From: Aplectana chamaeleonis | Taxonomy: Eukaryota; Nematoda; Chromadorea; Rhabditida; Cosmocercidae | Reading direction: 5' to 3' | Length of the DNA stretch: 64,000 nt | Assembly: GCA_029168955.1 (NCBI GenBank) | Contig: JAPDOI010001726.1 | Span: 30,001-94,000 of the forward strand | Shown: positions 1 through 12,200 of the stretch, in pieces | Position numbering within the stretch: position 1 is the first letter of the stretch | Layout: each line of letters begins with the position of its first letter | Program-made: the position numbers and the translations under genes | The notes under the pieces: generated by a model | The model's input: the letters and a program-made list of their open reading frames with translations, nothing else | Told to the model about the DNA's origin: nothing | Databases searched by the model: none

Positions 1-763
1 GATGAAAGAGTGAGGAAGCCAAAGAAAGTGGGCAGAGCCACATTGGACGTGCGCGAAACGGTATAAAAAAGTGTGCAGGAGCTCAGGCGGAGTGTGCGGT
101 AGTGCGCAGGGCTATTCGCTTGTAAATGTATTATTACAATTTGTATATTAAAAGACGTTCTGTTTGCGTGACAACTGGGGTAGATTCTATCTTTTGCTGC
201 CCTCTAATTGACAAGTTGGGGTGCACGCTGTCAAGCATTTTTTCTGCGCCCAACGAGCCGTCCTTTCAGACCCTCTAACTCTCTTCAGATGAGAGATGGC
301 GTACCAGCTTGCAATACCAAAACGGCTAATAACCCGTTATACGAAAAAAAAAACTGAAAAACAGCTATTATCTGCGTTCTCGAAAGCGAAACTACGAGAT
401 GAATCCGTTCAACGGATTTTTGAGTGTCGCTCTGATGCTACGGTTTTTGATGAGCTTGATCGGGGTAGTGACCCCAAAAAGATCAAGAAATTCTCATTCT
501 ATACGATGCATTCCCGGCGACATTGAACTATTTTCACCGGATCGATCACCATATATGAAGTCTACGAAAAAGGCTTCTGCGGAACCGTAGAAATACCACG
601 TCACATAGAAACAATGCGGTTTTCACAGCAAGTTGTTTTGCACGATAACCATTTCCAATGGAAACTGACCAACGATACGACCGGGATCATAGAGACTGTG
701 CCATTCTGCAATAACATCGATTGCGTCCTTCGCTCGGCATTAATTTTTAAACTGGAATGTTGG
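1..763. other. no supported gene
   Basis: I see no gene I can defend here. A 76-codon frame at 296-526 starts just after a possible acceptor (CTCTTCAG at about 281-288) and is rich in Lys and Arg, but it has no recognisable motif and no neighbouring exon to join. The first 120 bases resemble the GTGTG-rich minisatellite at 2.3-2.9 kb. Confidence 0.4.
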
Positions 764-770
764 CCGGTGA

Positions 771-957
771 GAGCTGCATCATGCGTCAGCGTTGAAACGC
801 TGGCGCATGACACTCAACTGCTGGCGCAAGTAAAGGGTCCGAGGACGGCACGTGGTTAACGATGGTACCGATAATATTAGTGACAGTCGTTATGGTCACT
901 ATACCTCCACCGTCAGCGACTGGCGGGCTGCTGTGGTCTCTGGGGAGTCAGATCAAT
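771..957 (+). repeat. dispersed repeat, second copy at 16731-16920
   Basis: This stretch and 16731-16920 share a run of matching blocks in the same orientation: CGTTGAAACGCTGGCGCATGA, then GGACGGCACGTGGTT, then a TATC/TACCGATAATA block, and a final GGGGAGTCAGATCAATAAC. Neither copy has an open frame in common with the other, so this is non-coding repeat sequence. Confidence 0.7.
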
Positions 958-973
958 AACAGATGCCGAAGAT

Positions 974-1258
974 GTACTGTGCTTATCTTGGCCAAATTCC
1001 GGTCCGCAATTGCGTCTCAACACGCTTTGCGGCCGCACGCGCTCGAGTCAGTCGGGTTTCCAGTGCCAAAGCCGACTCGATGTGGCTTTTTTATTCAATT
1101 TTCTTTAATTTGTCTTGGTTTCCAGTTTCCAAAACCCATCTAGAGTCAGCAGATCGGCGGCTGCGGCGCTGGAAGCTATTCTGACTCGGGAGCGTGCGGC
1201 CGCAAAGCGTGTCTAGACGCAATTGCGGACCGGAATTTGGCCCAGATAAGCACAGTAA
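974..1258. repeat. foldback element with arms of about 78 bp
   Basis: The left arm (974-1051) and right arm (1181-1258) are reverse complements with only a few mismatches. Both contain CCAAATTCCGGTCCGCAATT and the GCGGCCGCA motif. The loop is about 130 bp. There is no transposase, so this is a non-autonomous palindromic repeat. Confidence 0.8.
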
Positions 1259-1527
1259 ACCCCCAGCGTCACTCTGCGGTCACCTGACGCTAGGACGTCT
1301 GCTATGGACGGAGCCTTATAGCGCGACCCTTATAGCAAACCGCTGTCCTCGCAGAGCAAGGTTCTGCCGCGTTCATTCGCACTAGAAAACTCAACGAAAG
1401 AGATGAACTCGACTCACACTAGGGATGGAGCTGCTCGAGCATATTCGCAGCACAATAGGAGAAACTGCAACAGCAGCACGTCCTAATATGCCGGTAATCT
1501 CCTTGTAGTCGATTTCGCTTGCTGTTT

Positions 1528-2010
1528 TAAGCCTAGTTTTGACTGCAGGTGGTCGCTGCAGCCATGCGAGGGACAACTGTTCCTTTTTTATCGCGCGCAA
1601 TGGAAAGCTGCTCCAACTGTGATCGCTTCGTGGCATACGTAATACATCGCTGGGTCGCGGCGACGAAATCCTATGTTTTACTGCATCGCTGCTTGAAGAG
1701 CGATTCTCAATGGTCGCTGACGATCGCTCCGTCGCGGCCAAAATGGCAGCGACGGAGCGATTGCTAGCGAATGACACCTTTCGTCTAATGAACATTTTGA
1801 CCCGTTCACATGACAAGATCAGTGTTTTCGAGTCGAAACGCGTTTATGATTAATACCAGCCATTAACTTCACTGATTGATTGATTTTCTTCTATCACCCG
1901 TGGGCCTATGCACTATGAACAGAATCGCTGCCGCTGCCACATCGCTGCAGCAGCGGGTGCAAAATCGCTGCGATGAAAAACAGCAGCAATGCAGTCAAAA
2001 CTAGGCTTTA
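1528..2010. mobile_element. terminal-inverted-repeat element, about 480 bp
   Basis: The ends are inverted copies of GCCTAGTTTTGACTGCA (from 1531 and ending at 2006), each flanked by TA, as expected for an element that duplicates TA. The interior carries a palindromic CGATCGCTCCGTCGC / GCGACGGAGCGAT block near 1725-1765. Related sequence in the opposite orientation occurs at 42340-42800 and 43860-44020. It has no transposase frame; the 141-codon frame across it reads through repeat sequence. Confidence 0.75.
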
Positions 2011-2339
2011 GAGCGGAATTCCACGAATGCATGAGCGAGTAGATCGAAATCGCATATTATTGAAGCATATGTAATATATGTTTTTTGTTCTCTCTCGTTT
2101 CCAAATTCCCGTTCCCGGCGTTTTTCATGCACTTTTCTTTTGTTTCGTGGGTTCGACGCACATCTAGTTTTCGTGTAAGAGGCGGCACGCAGACAAAAGT
2201 CTAACAAGCGGTCTCCATTCTCGTTTTCAGTGGAAGATCCATGTTGTCCCAGTATCCAGTCATCGCCACTATTCATGTCAGCAATGGCATTAAAATCACT
2301 AGCGCCTCGGAGAGACAGCTCCGAACTGGGAGTGTGTCA

Positions 2340-2860
2340 AGGGCCAGGAAAAGTGTGGGAACGAAGTGTGAGAGGGTCAAGCGTCAAGGAAAGTGTGCAA
2401 GACTCAAATAGGAGTGCGCCAAGCACCGCGGGAAGTGTGGGGAATCTAAGCGTGAAAGCGTCAAGCCCCAGGGAAAGTGTCAACTTCTATTATGCCAAGC
2501 GTCAGGGAAACTGTTCGGGAAAAATGTGTGAGTGTGCCAAGCGCCAGGGAAAGTGTGTGGAATTCAAATGAGAGTGCGTCAAGCGCCGGGGATTACATGG
2601 AGCACCCAGGTGTGAGTGCGTTAAGCGCTAGGGAAAGTGTGGAGAACCCAACTGTGAAAGCACTAGGCGCCGTGGAATGTGTGCGGGACCCAAGTGTGAG
2701 TGCGTCAAGCGCCGGGGAATATATGGAGCACCCAAGTGTGAGCGCGTCAAGCGTTGGGGAAAATGTGGGTGTGAGTGCACCAAGCGCGTGGAAAGTGTGC
2801 GGGACTCGACCCAAATAGTAGTGCGTGCGCCGAACGCCGTAAGAATTGTGCAGGGCCATA
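2340..2860 (+). repeat. minisatellite with a 42-bp period
   Basis: The motif AAGCGCC (or a near match) recurs at 2539, 2581, 2623, 2665, 2707 and 2749, exactly 42 bp apart, followed by a 33-bp unit. Because 42 is a multiple of three, the plus frame shows a 14-residue repeat (SASSAGEYMEHPSV type). I treat this as a by-product of the period, since there is no start context, splice partner or known domain. Confidence 0.85.
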
Positions 2861-3942
2861 TTTGAGGTACGCCTTCCAGATAGAGCTCCGCACACTTTCC
2901 GCGAGGCTTTTTTCATGACGTACAATTATAGTAGAGAGTCTGTCTAAAGAGCTTAACGAAGGGACTTCTGTTGCTGAAAAAACTGGCTTAGAGGCTTACT
3001 TGAAGCGTTAAACACGAATGTTATTACAACTTTTTCCGAATCACAGCACGATTGAGATGGTTTAGTTCGAGTGGATCAGTCGCATGCCGCTACCAGCTTG
3101 CACTTCGAGCTTTCATCTTTCTGGACAGTCGTTCGTAGTGGAGTTACAGTCGAATCTCCTTGATACTTTGCGTTCCTTGTTGCGCGTTGACGCAAACTTG
3201 AAGCACATCTGCATGTCATAATATATCAAGTTAGCACCAATTCTCAGAAAGAGAGCCTCAACTATAAGTGCGTACCGTTCCGACAGTGCTGGAACGTTTC
3301 TCGGAATACAACAATTGGCTATCAAAAATTCATTCTCAAAATGAACTATTTCTCAGTACAGACAAAAAAGGAACAACACAGAATAGGCGGTTTTGGCATT
3401 GTATTGAGAAGCAATTTTGTTCATTTTCCTTGTCCATCGCTCTCTTATTCGCTTTTAGCAACAGCCGGGCAGATGCCTGAAACTCCACGGCGATAGAAAT
3501 TTTTTGAAGGCAGTGTTCACAATAAAAAAATGGCCACCGCGAAGTAGAGGATAATAGGAAAATGTTTCGCAACCCTACCCCCAAATTTTGTAAAGAAATC
3601 AGTCTGAAGGAACCTCCTGAATATTTAATTACGCCTGTTTGGGGTGTATGGCCCTTTGCGGATTTTGAAAGCCTGAACGTCTTAGACGGTTTAGCTCTTC
3701 GAATTCCTAATGTCAGTTACTTGTTTACTATTTCCTCCACCAGAAACATTTTGAAATTTTTATGATGTCTTCAGATAACTATTATCAGACGTGGCCAAGA
3801 TTATCCGATGGGTCGGCTCGTCCGAGAAGTTTTCTCTCTTATTTTGGCCATTGCTCGTCGCTCTTTCGCCCTTCCTTAATTAGAAGGGCGAAATCTAAAG
3901 CACTTCCAGAAAAAAATCTGGAAACTCTTCATCGTGATTGCA
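2861..3942. other. AT-rich intergenic sequence
   Basis: Only frames of about 60-80 codons with no motif are present. I see no repeat, exon pair or RNA gene that I can support. Confidence 0.4.
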
Positions 3943-4255
3943 ATGAAGGCACAGGACACCAGAAATTAATTCCAGGTTTTATCCTTATCTTAATAAAAAT
4001 CACACACTGATCACTATGGTATCTCTGGAATCACTCAGGGCCTCGTACAAACGGAGTTGTGGCTCTTTAGAAATGCCAAGATTTTGAGGGTCAAAACTTA
4101 GTGGACGAGTTCTCTCAGGCCGTGGTTGCCATTAGTATCTCGCTTATTCGGAGGAATTGTGATCTCGCACTTGCCAGGTGTTATACAGAAGGGGTCCACC
4201 ACACAATCAAACGTAAACAACAAAATTCATATCTGAGTGTGTGCTGCGCTTTTCA
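3943..4255 (-). mobile_element. family B inverted-repeat element, shortened and reversed
   Basis: It begins GAAGGCACAGGACACC and ends ATCTGAGTGTGTGCTGCGC, the reverse complement of the family B ends seen at 45918-46404. Internal blocks also match, including the GTGGACGAGTTCTCTCAGGCC and CTCGCACTTGCCAGGTGTTA segments. It is about 310 bp against about 485 bp for full copies, so internal sequence has been lost. Confidence 0.65.
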
Positions 4256-5065
4256 CTTCAAACCTCTCAGCATCCTAAGTCCTATCTACTAAGTCTAGGC
4301 AGAAAATCATCATCAGGCTTGTAAGGCTTCTAAAATAACTCTGTGTAAACAACTCTGTGCGTCTTGAATTTCATTTTCATTTTTTTTGAAATTTGTAGTG
4401 TTTTTGGAATTTTATTATTGAACAGTAACATACCTGTTTTGGAGCATATCCATTTCAGGTATTTCCTTATATCCACGAATCTACTTACTACACCTGAAAA
4501 CACAATTCTGTGTCATCCTCACAAGTACAATGTGGCCATCAAGTATGCTTTGCTAATATGCCGGTAGAAAATTATTTACAAACAGGTTTGGAACTGTGAA
4601 ATTCGTCTGCAATAGAATTGGAAGTACCGATTGTTTTCTCGTAGAAACGTTCCACTTATGTCTTTTTCTTTGGCGTTCATGAAGGCTTAAATTCGCCTCA
4701 CGTCAAAAAGCGCTGTGAAAAGGAGGTAGTCAGCGTCAACCTCAATTTATTGTAGTGTCTTTCGTATATTTTTTTTCAGAGCCACCTGTATATGGTTGGT
4801 TGAGTACTTAAAGTACTTTTTAAGGTTTGTCTATACATCGCACCCTAGCGTGACAGAGCGGCCGCTTGAAATAACATGGTGACGCCTGCTGTAGAAACGC
4901 ACAATGCCTTCGAGACTCCGCTCTTCGAAAAAACTTATTTCTGCATGGAATGCTCAGTTCTGACTTCTAGTTAAATTTTGAGCCTAAAGAATGAAGTTGC
5001 CTGTCTTCAGAAGCAAGCTAGTTCATTCTTCAACTTTGATTTTCTACATCCGTCAGAGCCTACAC

Positions 5066-5473
5066 TCATGTTTGGCGAAAATCATTCTCCCTGGCGTTTA
5101 GGTCAAAAGGTTCAGTCTGTAAAGCCAGGCGAATAGAATTCAATGGACTTCCCCGTAGACAGACACACGGAATGTCTTTCTTCCAGAAGACTAGTATAGT
5201 ACCCAATGCATGCAGTTCTGAAACAGGCACAAAACGAAATCCACGCCGACTACTTGCGTGACTAAGCGCTTGCAGATGAAAAGAGACTACGAGTGTGTAT
5301 GAAGGCCCAGTTAGAGTTCCTTCAACATTCTCATGGGACAACAATGAATACATTTGTGGGTACTCAGAACTATATGGCTTATTCCGGACCTGTGTAATAG
5401 TGAACTGTTGCTGCATCCTCAAGAGCGGAACATACTTGATAACCAACATGTAAAGGCTACACCATATATTCAA
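5066..5473 (-). CDS. unrecognised 135-codon open frame
   Basis: This is an uninterrupted frame of 135 codons lying about 640 bp downstream of the GDSGGP exon of the leftward protease gene, on the same strand. I recognise no domain and do not see the C-terminal Trp-Ile-Cys type motif expected at the end of a trypsin-like protein. It could be a terminal exon, an unrelated gene or a chance frame. The basis for calling it is length alone. Confidence 0.15.
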   Translation of the reverse strand: MNIWCSLYMLVIKYVPLLRMQQQFTITQVRNKPYSSEYPQMYSLLSHENVEGTLTGPSYTLVVSFHLQALSHASSRRGFRFVPVSELHALGTILVFWKKDIPCVCLRGSPLNSIRLALQTEPFDLNARENDFRQT

Positions 5474-6110
5474 GAATTATACAAATAGGTTTTTTCTGGT
5501 ATGCTTCGCATGTTTCCTCGTTGATTGGTCATTGCGAACAAATTGTAATAACAGTATTCCTGTCCATTGAGGTTATTTTCAAATGAGGACCACTGTCACG
5601 AGGAAGGGCAGAACGAATTCCTAACATAGCATAGAACATTAACGGTGTGCCTAGCAGGGTTTGGCACCAGTTCCGATTATCGTAGAGGGTGGATTGTAAT
5701 AGGGCGACGAAAGCCATATGCAAAAGTATGCTGTGTGAACTCCGATAACCCTTTTACTAATTGTTTTTTCTCCGGGTGACTCTATGAAATGGGTTAAAAT
5801 AAGGAGGACTGGTACTACGAAACTTGTGCGCCTCTTCATGGCACCGTGAAAACTGTGGCTTCACACCTTTTTCTTTTTTAGGAGATTCTCCTCTGCTTCC
5901 TTTTCCTTCTATTCCTCGAGAGATTCTTGGTGCTAGTAAGTTTCTTTCTTACTTACTATGCTTGCATAGGCTATAGATTACCGAGCCCGTGAATCATGTC
6001 TGAATAACTTTACTGTGCACGCAAAACATCAGAAGTTCCTCATTCATATAGACGTATCATCAAATTAAATTGATTTCGAGCATATTTTCTTAGAGAAACA
6101 GGAACATTAC

Positions 6111-6213
6111 CTTCAGCTGTAGGATCACACTTAACGGAGGAACCACTCGCGATACCAACGACAGTGGCTCTTCTTTTATCACTCCACTGGAAAAGAGGCC
6201 CGCCACTGTCACC
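6111..6213 (-). CDS. protease exon with GDSGGP (catalytic Ser)
   Basis: The exon opens directly with GDSGGPLFQW after the acceptor TTCTCTAG and ends CDPTAEG before GTAATG. GDSGGP is the catalytic-serine signature of trypsin-like proteases. It starts in phase 0 and ends in phase 1 (103 nt). No next exon could be found on the minus strand down to about 5.0 kb. Confidence 0.85.
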
Positions 6214-9200
6214 CTAGAGAATACAATACTAGTGCATGGTGTTCCATTTCTGAGCACGCATTCAGAAATGGCGCGCATACGTGAAACCTCTGCTGAATTC
6301 AAATTACCGCAGACCCTTTTAATGGCGAATGTTGCAAAGAAAATGTGCCCCATATGGTGGGAGCCTTACAGCTTCTGTATTATTCATATCGCGTTTCCTG
6401 ATTTTTCACCATGAGGCTCCACAGCTGAGTGCCACTTTTAAATGGATCTCACACATACTCCGCAAATCGAATTTTTCCCATTTGCCGCTAGAATCCATTT
6501 GCTCTCGGGAACTCCTTCATATGCTTTTAATTTTACTTGCCTCAACTCTCTGTGGTCGAGTTCATCAATCGGCTCTCCGGGTGCTGAAAGAAGCTCTTTA
6601 CAAAAACTCCTCTGAAGTTTCGAACTGAAGCGACTACATTTTCAACAACTGAGGGTTTTTTCCTTCTATACTGCAATGCTGTTCATATTGCTTACAATTT
6701 CAGTGTAAAGGCGCAAGAATACAATTATCGTATTCTGAAATTGCTTTCAGAACAGAAGTATAAAAGAACAACTATTTGAGCCGAGTTTGAACAGTTGAGT
6801 GCAGAATGGGTGCATAGAGAGCTCGCATACATCGTTATCCAGATGACAGAAATGCTTCCTCTTAGCCACACCTTTGCAATAATATTGGAGGACTCAACTC
6901 AGACAGTAACACCGGGTGAGGGGGCCAGCAACACCGGCTGACTAAACAATGTACCCGGACGAGCTCCGGTCTTTACTAACCCCTCAGCCGGTAAATGGGG
7001 TATCCCTCACCCGGAAATTTTTGGCCCTGCGCCCCCGCATTTACTGCTCCCTCAACCGGTAAATGGTGGAACGCTCACGCCGTGTTCACTGCACCCTCAC
7101 CCGGTAAATGGGGGTATCCGTTGCCTATTTTGACTGAGAGCGAATTACATTTCCGTCCGCTTGGCTGACGGATACCTCAGCGGCTCTCTCTTTCAGCCAG
7201 CGAGTTTGAGGTACTCCGCTTCCTTCTTGAAGCGGCAAACCTAAGCTTGCCTTTCAAGCTCTTTAACCGACCAGCTGTAATGCCCCCCCCCACGGCCATA
7301 CCAAACCGCGCGGGATGAGAGGTCAATGAATCTAGTTGGGTGAATGAGCTCCTGTTCGAATGCTATCACCAGAACCAGCTCGAAGCACATATTTACCGCT
7401 CCGTATTTGACGCTTGTTTAGTCCTGTTGTTCCGCATTAGGTCAATGATAAGCTTATGCCCGGCCGCTCACCGCGTAAGCTCATGCCCCTCAACTGGCAT
7501 GCTATGTCCGTCCGCTCACCCCGTGAAGCCACGTCCCTCACCTGGTAAAATGCATGGCCGCCCTTCATCCGGTAAGAAGCTTCGATAAAAAAACCCCACC
7601 TGCTCAGCAGGGGAGCCTACTTCTCCGCTCCATCAGCCGGTGTTATTGCCTGAGTAGTTTTCCTTTCTCTATTTGTTCAAAAAGTGATTCCATGGAGACA
7701 ATAGGGTGCATGTGTGAACTCCAGGAATACGAGAAAATCGAAAATCTCAAAATTTTCGATAAGAGTACAAGGGATTCCCGAAGTGTTTTCAGCTGTCGAC
7801 GTGTACTCATACTCACCAACGCGAAGACAGGAGTTTTGAAGCAGTGGGAACGCTAGAAAAATTTGCATCCAACAATAGTATCTTCACTTACTTACTCCGT
7901 ACCCGGCAGCAGTCAAGTCGTTCTTCAGTGGCTCCCCTTCTGTTGGTAAACAAATCGGTGAAGCTTCCTCCTTCGGAATGTTCGCGGTTAACTCGATTAT
8001 AGCTAGATCACTTTCGGACTGAACATCGGGCTTAATAAGTGAGAGTTATAATTCCGAACTCAATCTCAGCGAAGCATATAATATTTATTAAGGTGTCTGT
8101 GTACAAACGCAACTGTTGCAGTTGCCAGAAAATGCCAAATGCCTTTTTGTAAAAGTATTTTTGTTCCTTTTTAGTCATCTTTCTTATCTTGTTCTTCGTA
8201 TGGTATTTTTACAAAAAGATTAGTTCTAAAATGGAATGGTCGGAAAAGCATGTGATACGAATCCTCTGATGATGAGGTGTTTTCAAAAGTGCTAGGAATC
8301 TTGATGGACGAGGCGATGATTACAATAAAATTCGTTTGCTCCTGCTATTGGCAATGTGTCATGATATGAAGCGTGAATTATTGTTTATCCGCAGACAAAT
8401 GAAGGAGGAAAAGGTGGGAAAGTGATCATCTAGACGCCAAAGTTCTCAAAGACATAGTTTACGATAAAGTTCGCTTCTAAGTTCTTGAATAAAAAGTTAA
8501 CATTTGAGAGCGTTGGGAAACGAACAGTCCTTGGAGAAAAAGAAATTTTTCAAAAATTCAGTCAGGGTCCACCTCCTTGAACCCGCTCAGACAAATTGCC
8601 GCTCGGAGCGGAACCAGAGAACAACGCGAGCGACGCTTTCTCTCCGCACCAAGCGAAAATCATATATCTATCCGGGCATTGTGTCCGCAGTCCGGCCCAC
8701 AGCGGCTCTGCTCCGAGCAAAGAGGAAGTCTTCCTCACCGCGGGCCTTGGGAGATTCCCTCGGCTGCCAAAAAATGCTTTCTAGACAGTGACCCAAACTA
8801 ACCTCTCGGGAGTGGTTTCGGCCAACTGCTCCATTTGAGCGAAACGAGCCGCATTTTATACCCGTTGATCATGTGACCCAAACGTACTCACTTGAAGGCA
8901 GTGGTCGCGATCAAATATACTTGTCTTCTTTTCCTATTTAAACCCTTTTCTGGGTCTCGAGTAGTAGGATATATAAGAAAAAATCGCAAAAGACCACTGT
9001 TTTGGACCAAAATTGAAGCCTGAACTTTCTTCTCTTTTGATGGTGGACGAGCCTACTCCACATCATCGGCATCGATGACCTCTTATATCAAGAGTATTAG
9101 CTGGCTTGAAATTGAATTTCAATCAATGAACCTTTGGATTTATGTACACATCTAGTCAAAAACATTGACTGGTGTGCTTTCTTTCATTGCTCAACTGTTT

Positions 9201-12200
9201 TTATGAGGTAAATTTGCATTTATTTCTTCCTCCAAACGACGATGACTTTTGACTGCTGGCCATGAGTCTGCAATCTTTTCCGTCGCCCCGGTGCACGTGT
9301 GCACGAACTGGATTCTTTGGGCCCTAGAAACTCTAAATCTAGCCCTTTTTTCACCGCGCTACTTTCATAGTTTTTCAGCTGTTTTTTATCTAAGCTGATT
9401 TTTGTAGTTTTTTCGATAACGTTTTTCATCGTGACCACTGCCTTTAATGAACAACAAATTCCGCCTCTCTCAATTTTGGCGATGGCACCGCATTCGCTCT
9501 AAAAGGAACAGGACGAGAGTCGTGGTTGGGTTCCAACCATCGGATGGTGTTCGAGCGGTGACGTCAAAATTTGGAGGAGCAGGGCTCCGCTTCGAGCGGT
9601 GGTTTGTCCGAGCAGTTTTTGTCATCAAAACCTCCATGACTCTATCGCTGCCGAGCTTTGACCTGCGACCAACAGCAGTTGCCATTCTTTGAAAGAAACA
9701 ATGGATTTCTGCAACGGTTGCCGGAAACAGTCGGAACTTTTCGTAAAGCAGAAGTCTGTTCAATCCATTGTCTATTTCAATAATAATCCACTTTAGGTCG
9801 CAGAACGGCACTGATACAACCGTGTTGGTGCTGACAACAACAACTGGACCCAAGGATGTCAAAGTAGAAGAATATTAAGACTTTGTTTTTGCCTCTGAGA
9901 AGGCGTCTTGATCCTTTTTCAAATGATCCTCTATTTCTGAGGACTATCACTACTGTTTCTAACCAGGAGCTCGAGAACGCAGCAGATATTCCTGAATAGT
10001 GCCTATGAATCGTAGCCAGCTCAACTCTACGAGGGCTATCATAGAGGGTTGCCACTCTACCTATATATATCCTACTATATATAATGCGGTTAACCAAATT
10101 CTGCACATCTACTTTTCAATGAAAAGCGCTTGGCAGGAAATCAATGTGAATCAATTCCGAACCAACAAGCTGATCACTGATTGAATGGGAGCGGTTCTAC
10201 TGCAACGAGTTTCATGCCTACTGATCTTCGATCAACATTTTCATTGACGGGTAGATGTGACGTTTTTGGTGGACAACTCAACACGAAAAGCTCGCTCTGT
10301 GCGCGTACGCATGAGAAAACCTTAATGTAGCAGCCCAGATGCGAACTTTTCATCGGAAACATTTTGTTTGTGTGTATACTAAATGTCTAGATTAAGGGAT
10401 GAAAATCAGAATTTTTAGGGTCGGTAAGGGGCCCTATTTTTCAGTCTTTGCGAAGGTTTCAATGGAGATTCATAACAACGTTCGATAGTTAACATTCACT
10501 GGGTCAGACAAGGTTGGCACAGTACATGAAACTTTGTGACCAAGATTAAAGGCACTGTTCGCGATAAACTTCATCCTCGAATTTTCCATGACAAACGCTT
10601 CTCGTGGCTCTCAGGAGCAGAACAGCGTCGAAAAACGGGACGAAAAGCTACCCAGGAGCCGCAAAACGGCTTAGAAAAGTGGGAAAACCCCGCCATTGAG
10701 GGCAAGTCCCGCCTCCTCCCGCCTCTCGACGTGAACAAAGGAACACTCGAAATCGTGAGTTGAGCGATGGTTTCCGATCAGAAGCCCCGTTCTTCCCTTC
10801 ATTCTCAACTTCTCTCTTTACTCAGGTCAGCTCGCATACTTTGGCTGCAAAAGACGGAAGTTACAAGCCTCGGAGAACTCGTCCACCATTTTCCCTAGCT
10901 AAATTTTTAAGGGACCATAACTCCATTCCCAGAAGGTCTTGTACGATTCCAGAAGCATCATTGGAATCAGAATGGGGCCGGTTTCAAGAGAGGCCAAAAA
11001 ACAGAAAAACGATTTTTATCGCGAACAGTGCCTTTAAAGGCAAAGGAGTTGGTGAAAGTGGCATATTCTTGAAAAACCACAACGTTTGAACGGTGAATCT
11101 TAGGAGTTACTTAGAAGCGAAGTTTTTATCTGACTTTTTTCAGGTAAATGTAAAATGGCAGCAAAGTTTGGAAGATGAAAACTGGAGGGAGAGGGAAAGA
11201 TTGATTTCGTTCTGAGTCACCGTGTGTTTTATCTTAATACCAAAAAACTGCTCAGAAGTATCTGCTTTATTTGAAACTTATAAGGAGCATGCCAGGATGC
11301 TAGTAAAAATCAAAGCTGAACTGGAATAATAACATCACAGCACTGCAAAAAACACTGGCAGCAAATACTCGAAATTCAAACTTTGGGGCTCATTACATTC
11401 ACAATGTATCTACATGATACCCTGTGGGCAAGCACTATATTTATGCACAGACAAGCTCATGTGCTAGGGTTTCTTCCAACCCCCCTCCCCGGTATCACGT
11501 CACCGATTTCTGTTTTATGTAGCCACTGGAACTTAAACGCATTTCGGTCATGATCCTATGGCTAGATGGTCTTTCCTTCCAACTTTATTCTGACTGGAGG
11601 TTCAATAAGAAATTCATGAAGCGAAGTCCTTTTCTTTCATCGTGTTTTCGGCGTAAGTGTAGAGCGGTGACTAAATTGAGGGACGAAGAATCAAACTGGG
11701 AGGGTTCTTAAGGGATCGTTTTTTTTCCAAAGGAGTCAACCTGAATGTTTGACCTGATAGCCATTAAACGAATCAGAAAGACCAGCTCCACTCGAAATCT
11801 ATAGAGCAGGTCGAAAGCGTATGCAGAGCGGAGGTAGGAAAAAGACAGATTCGTAGAAGGGCGCTCCAAAGAGCATCACGGTGTGCGCATCTTCAACCGG
11901 AAATTCTTAATCAGCTCAAAAATATGCTTTCCATCCGAATTGTTTGAGTAAGTGTACAATGAGTTTCTTGAATCAGGCTCAGATTCAGCGTTGGTCCAGG
12001 TGGTTTGAAACAACGACCCCCTTTTTGCGAGGTGCACCTTCTGCTTTAAAGGCACTGCAAAAAACAGGATTATAATTTGCCACCGGCACAAAATTCTCAC
12101 GAAAGTGAAGCTGTTTTTCTAACCAGAGTTTTCCATGAGTAGGCCCCAATATCGTGTTATCTCTATCACCGGTGAGGCTGTTCCCCTAATCCCTAGTGTG

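Noticed and set aside
2477..2818. 14-residue repeat protein
   Set aside because: The repeat arises from a 42-bp minisatellite. Two plus frames are open and neither has a start context or splice partner.
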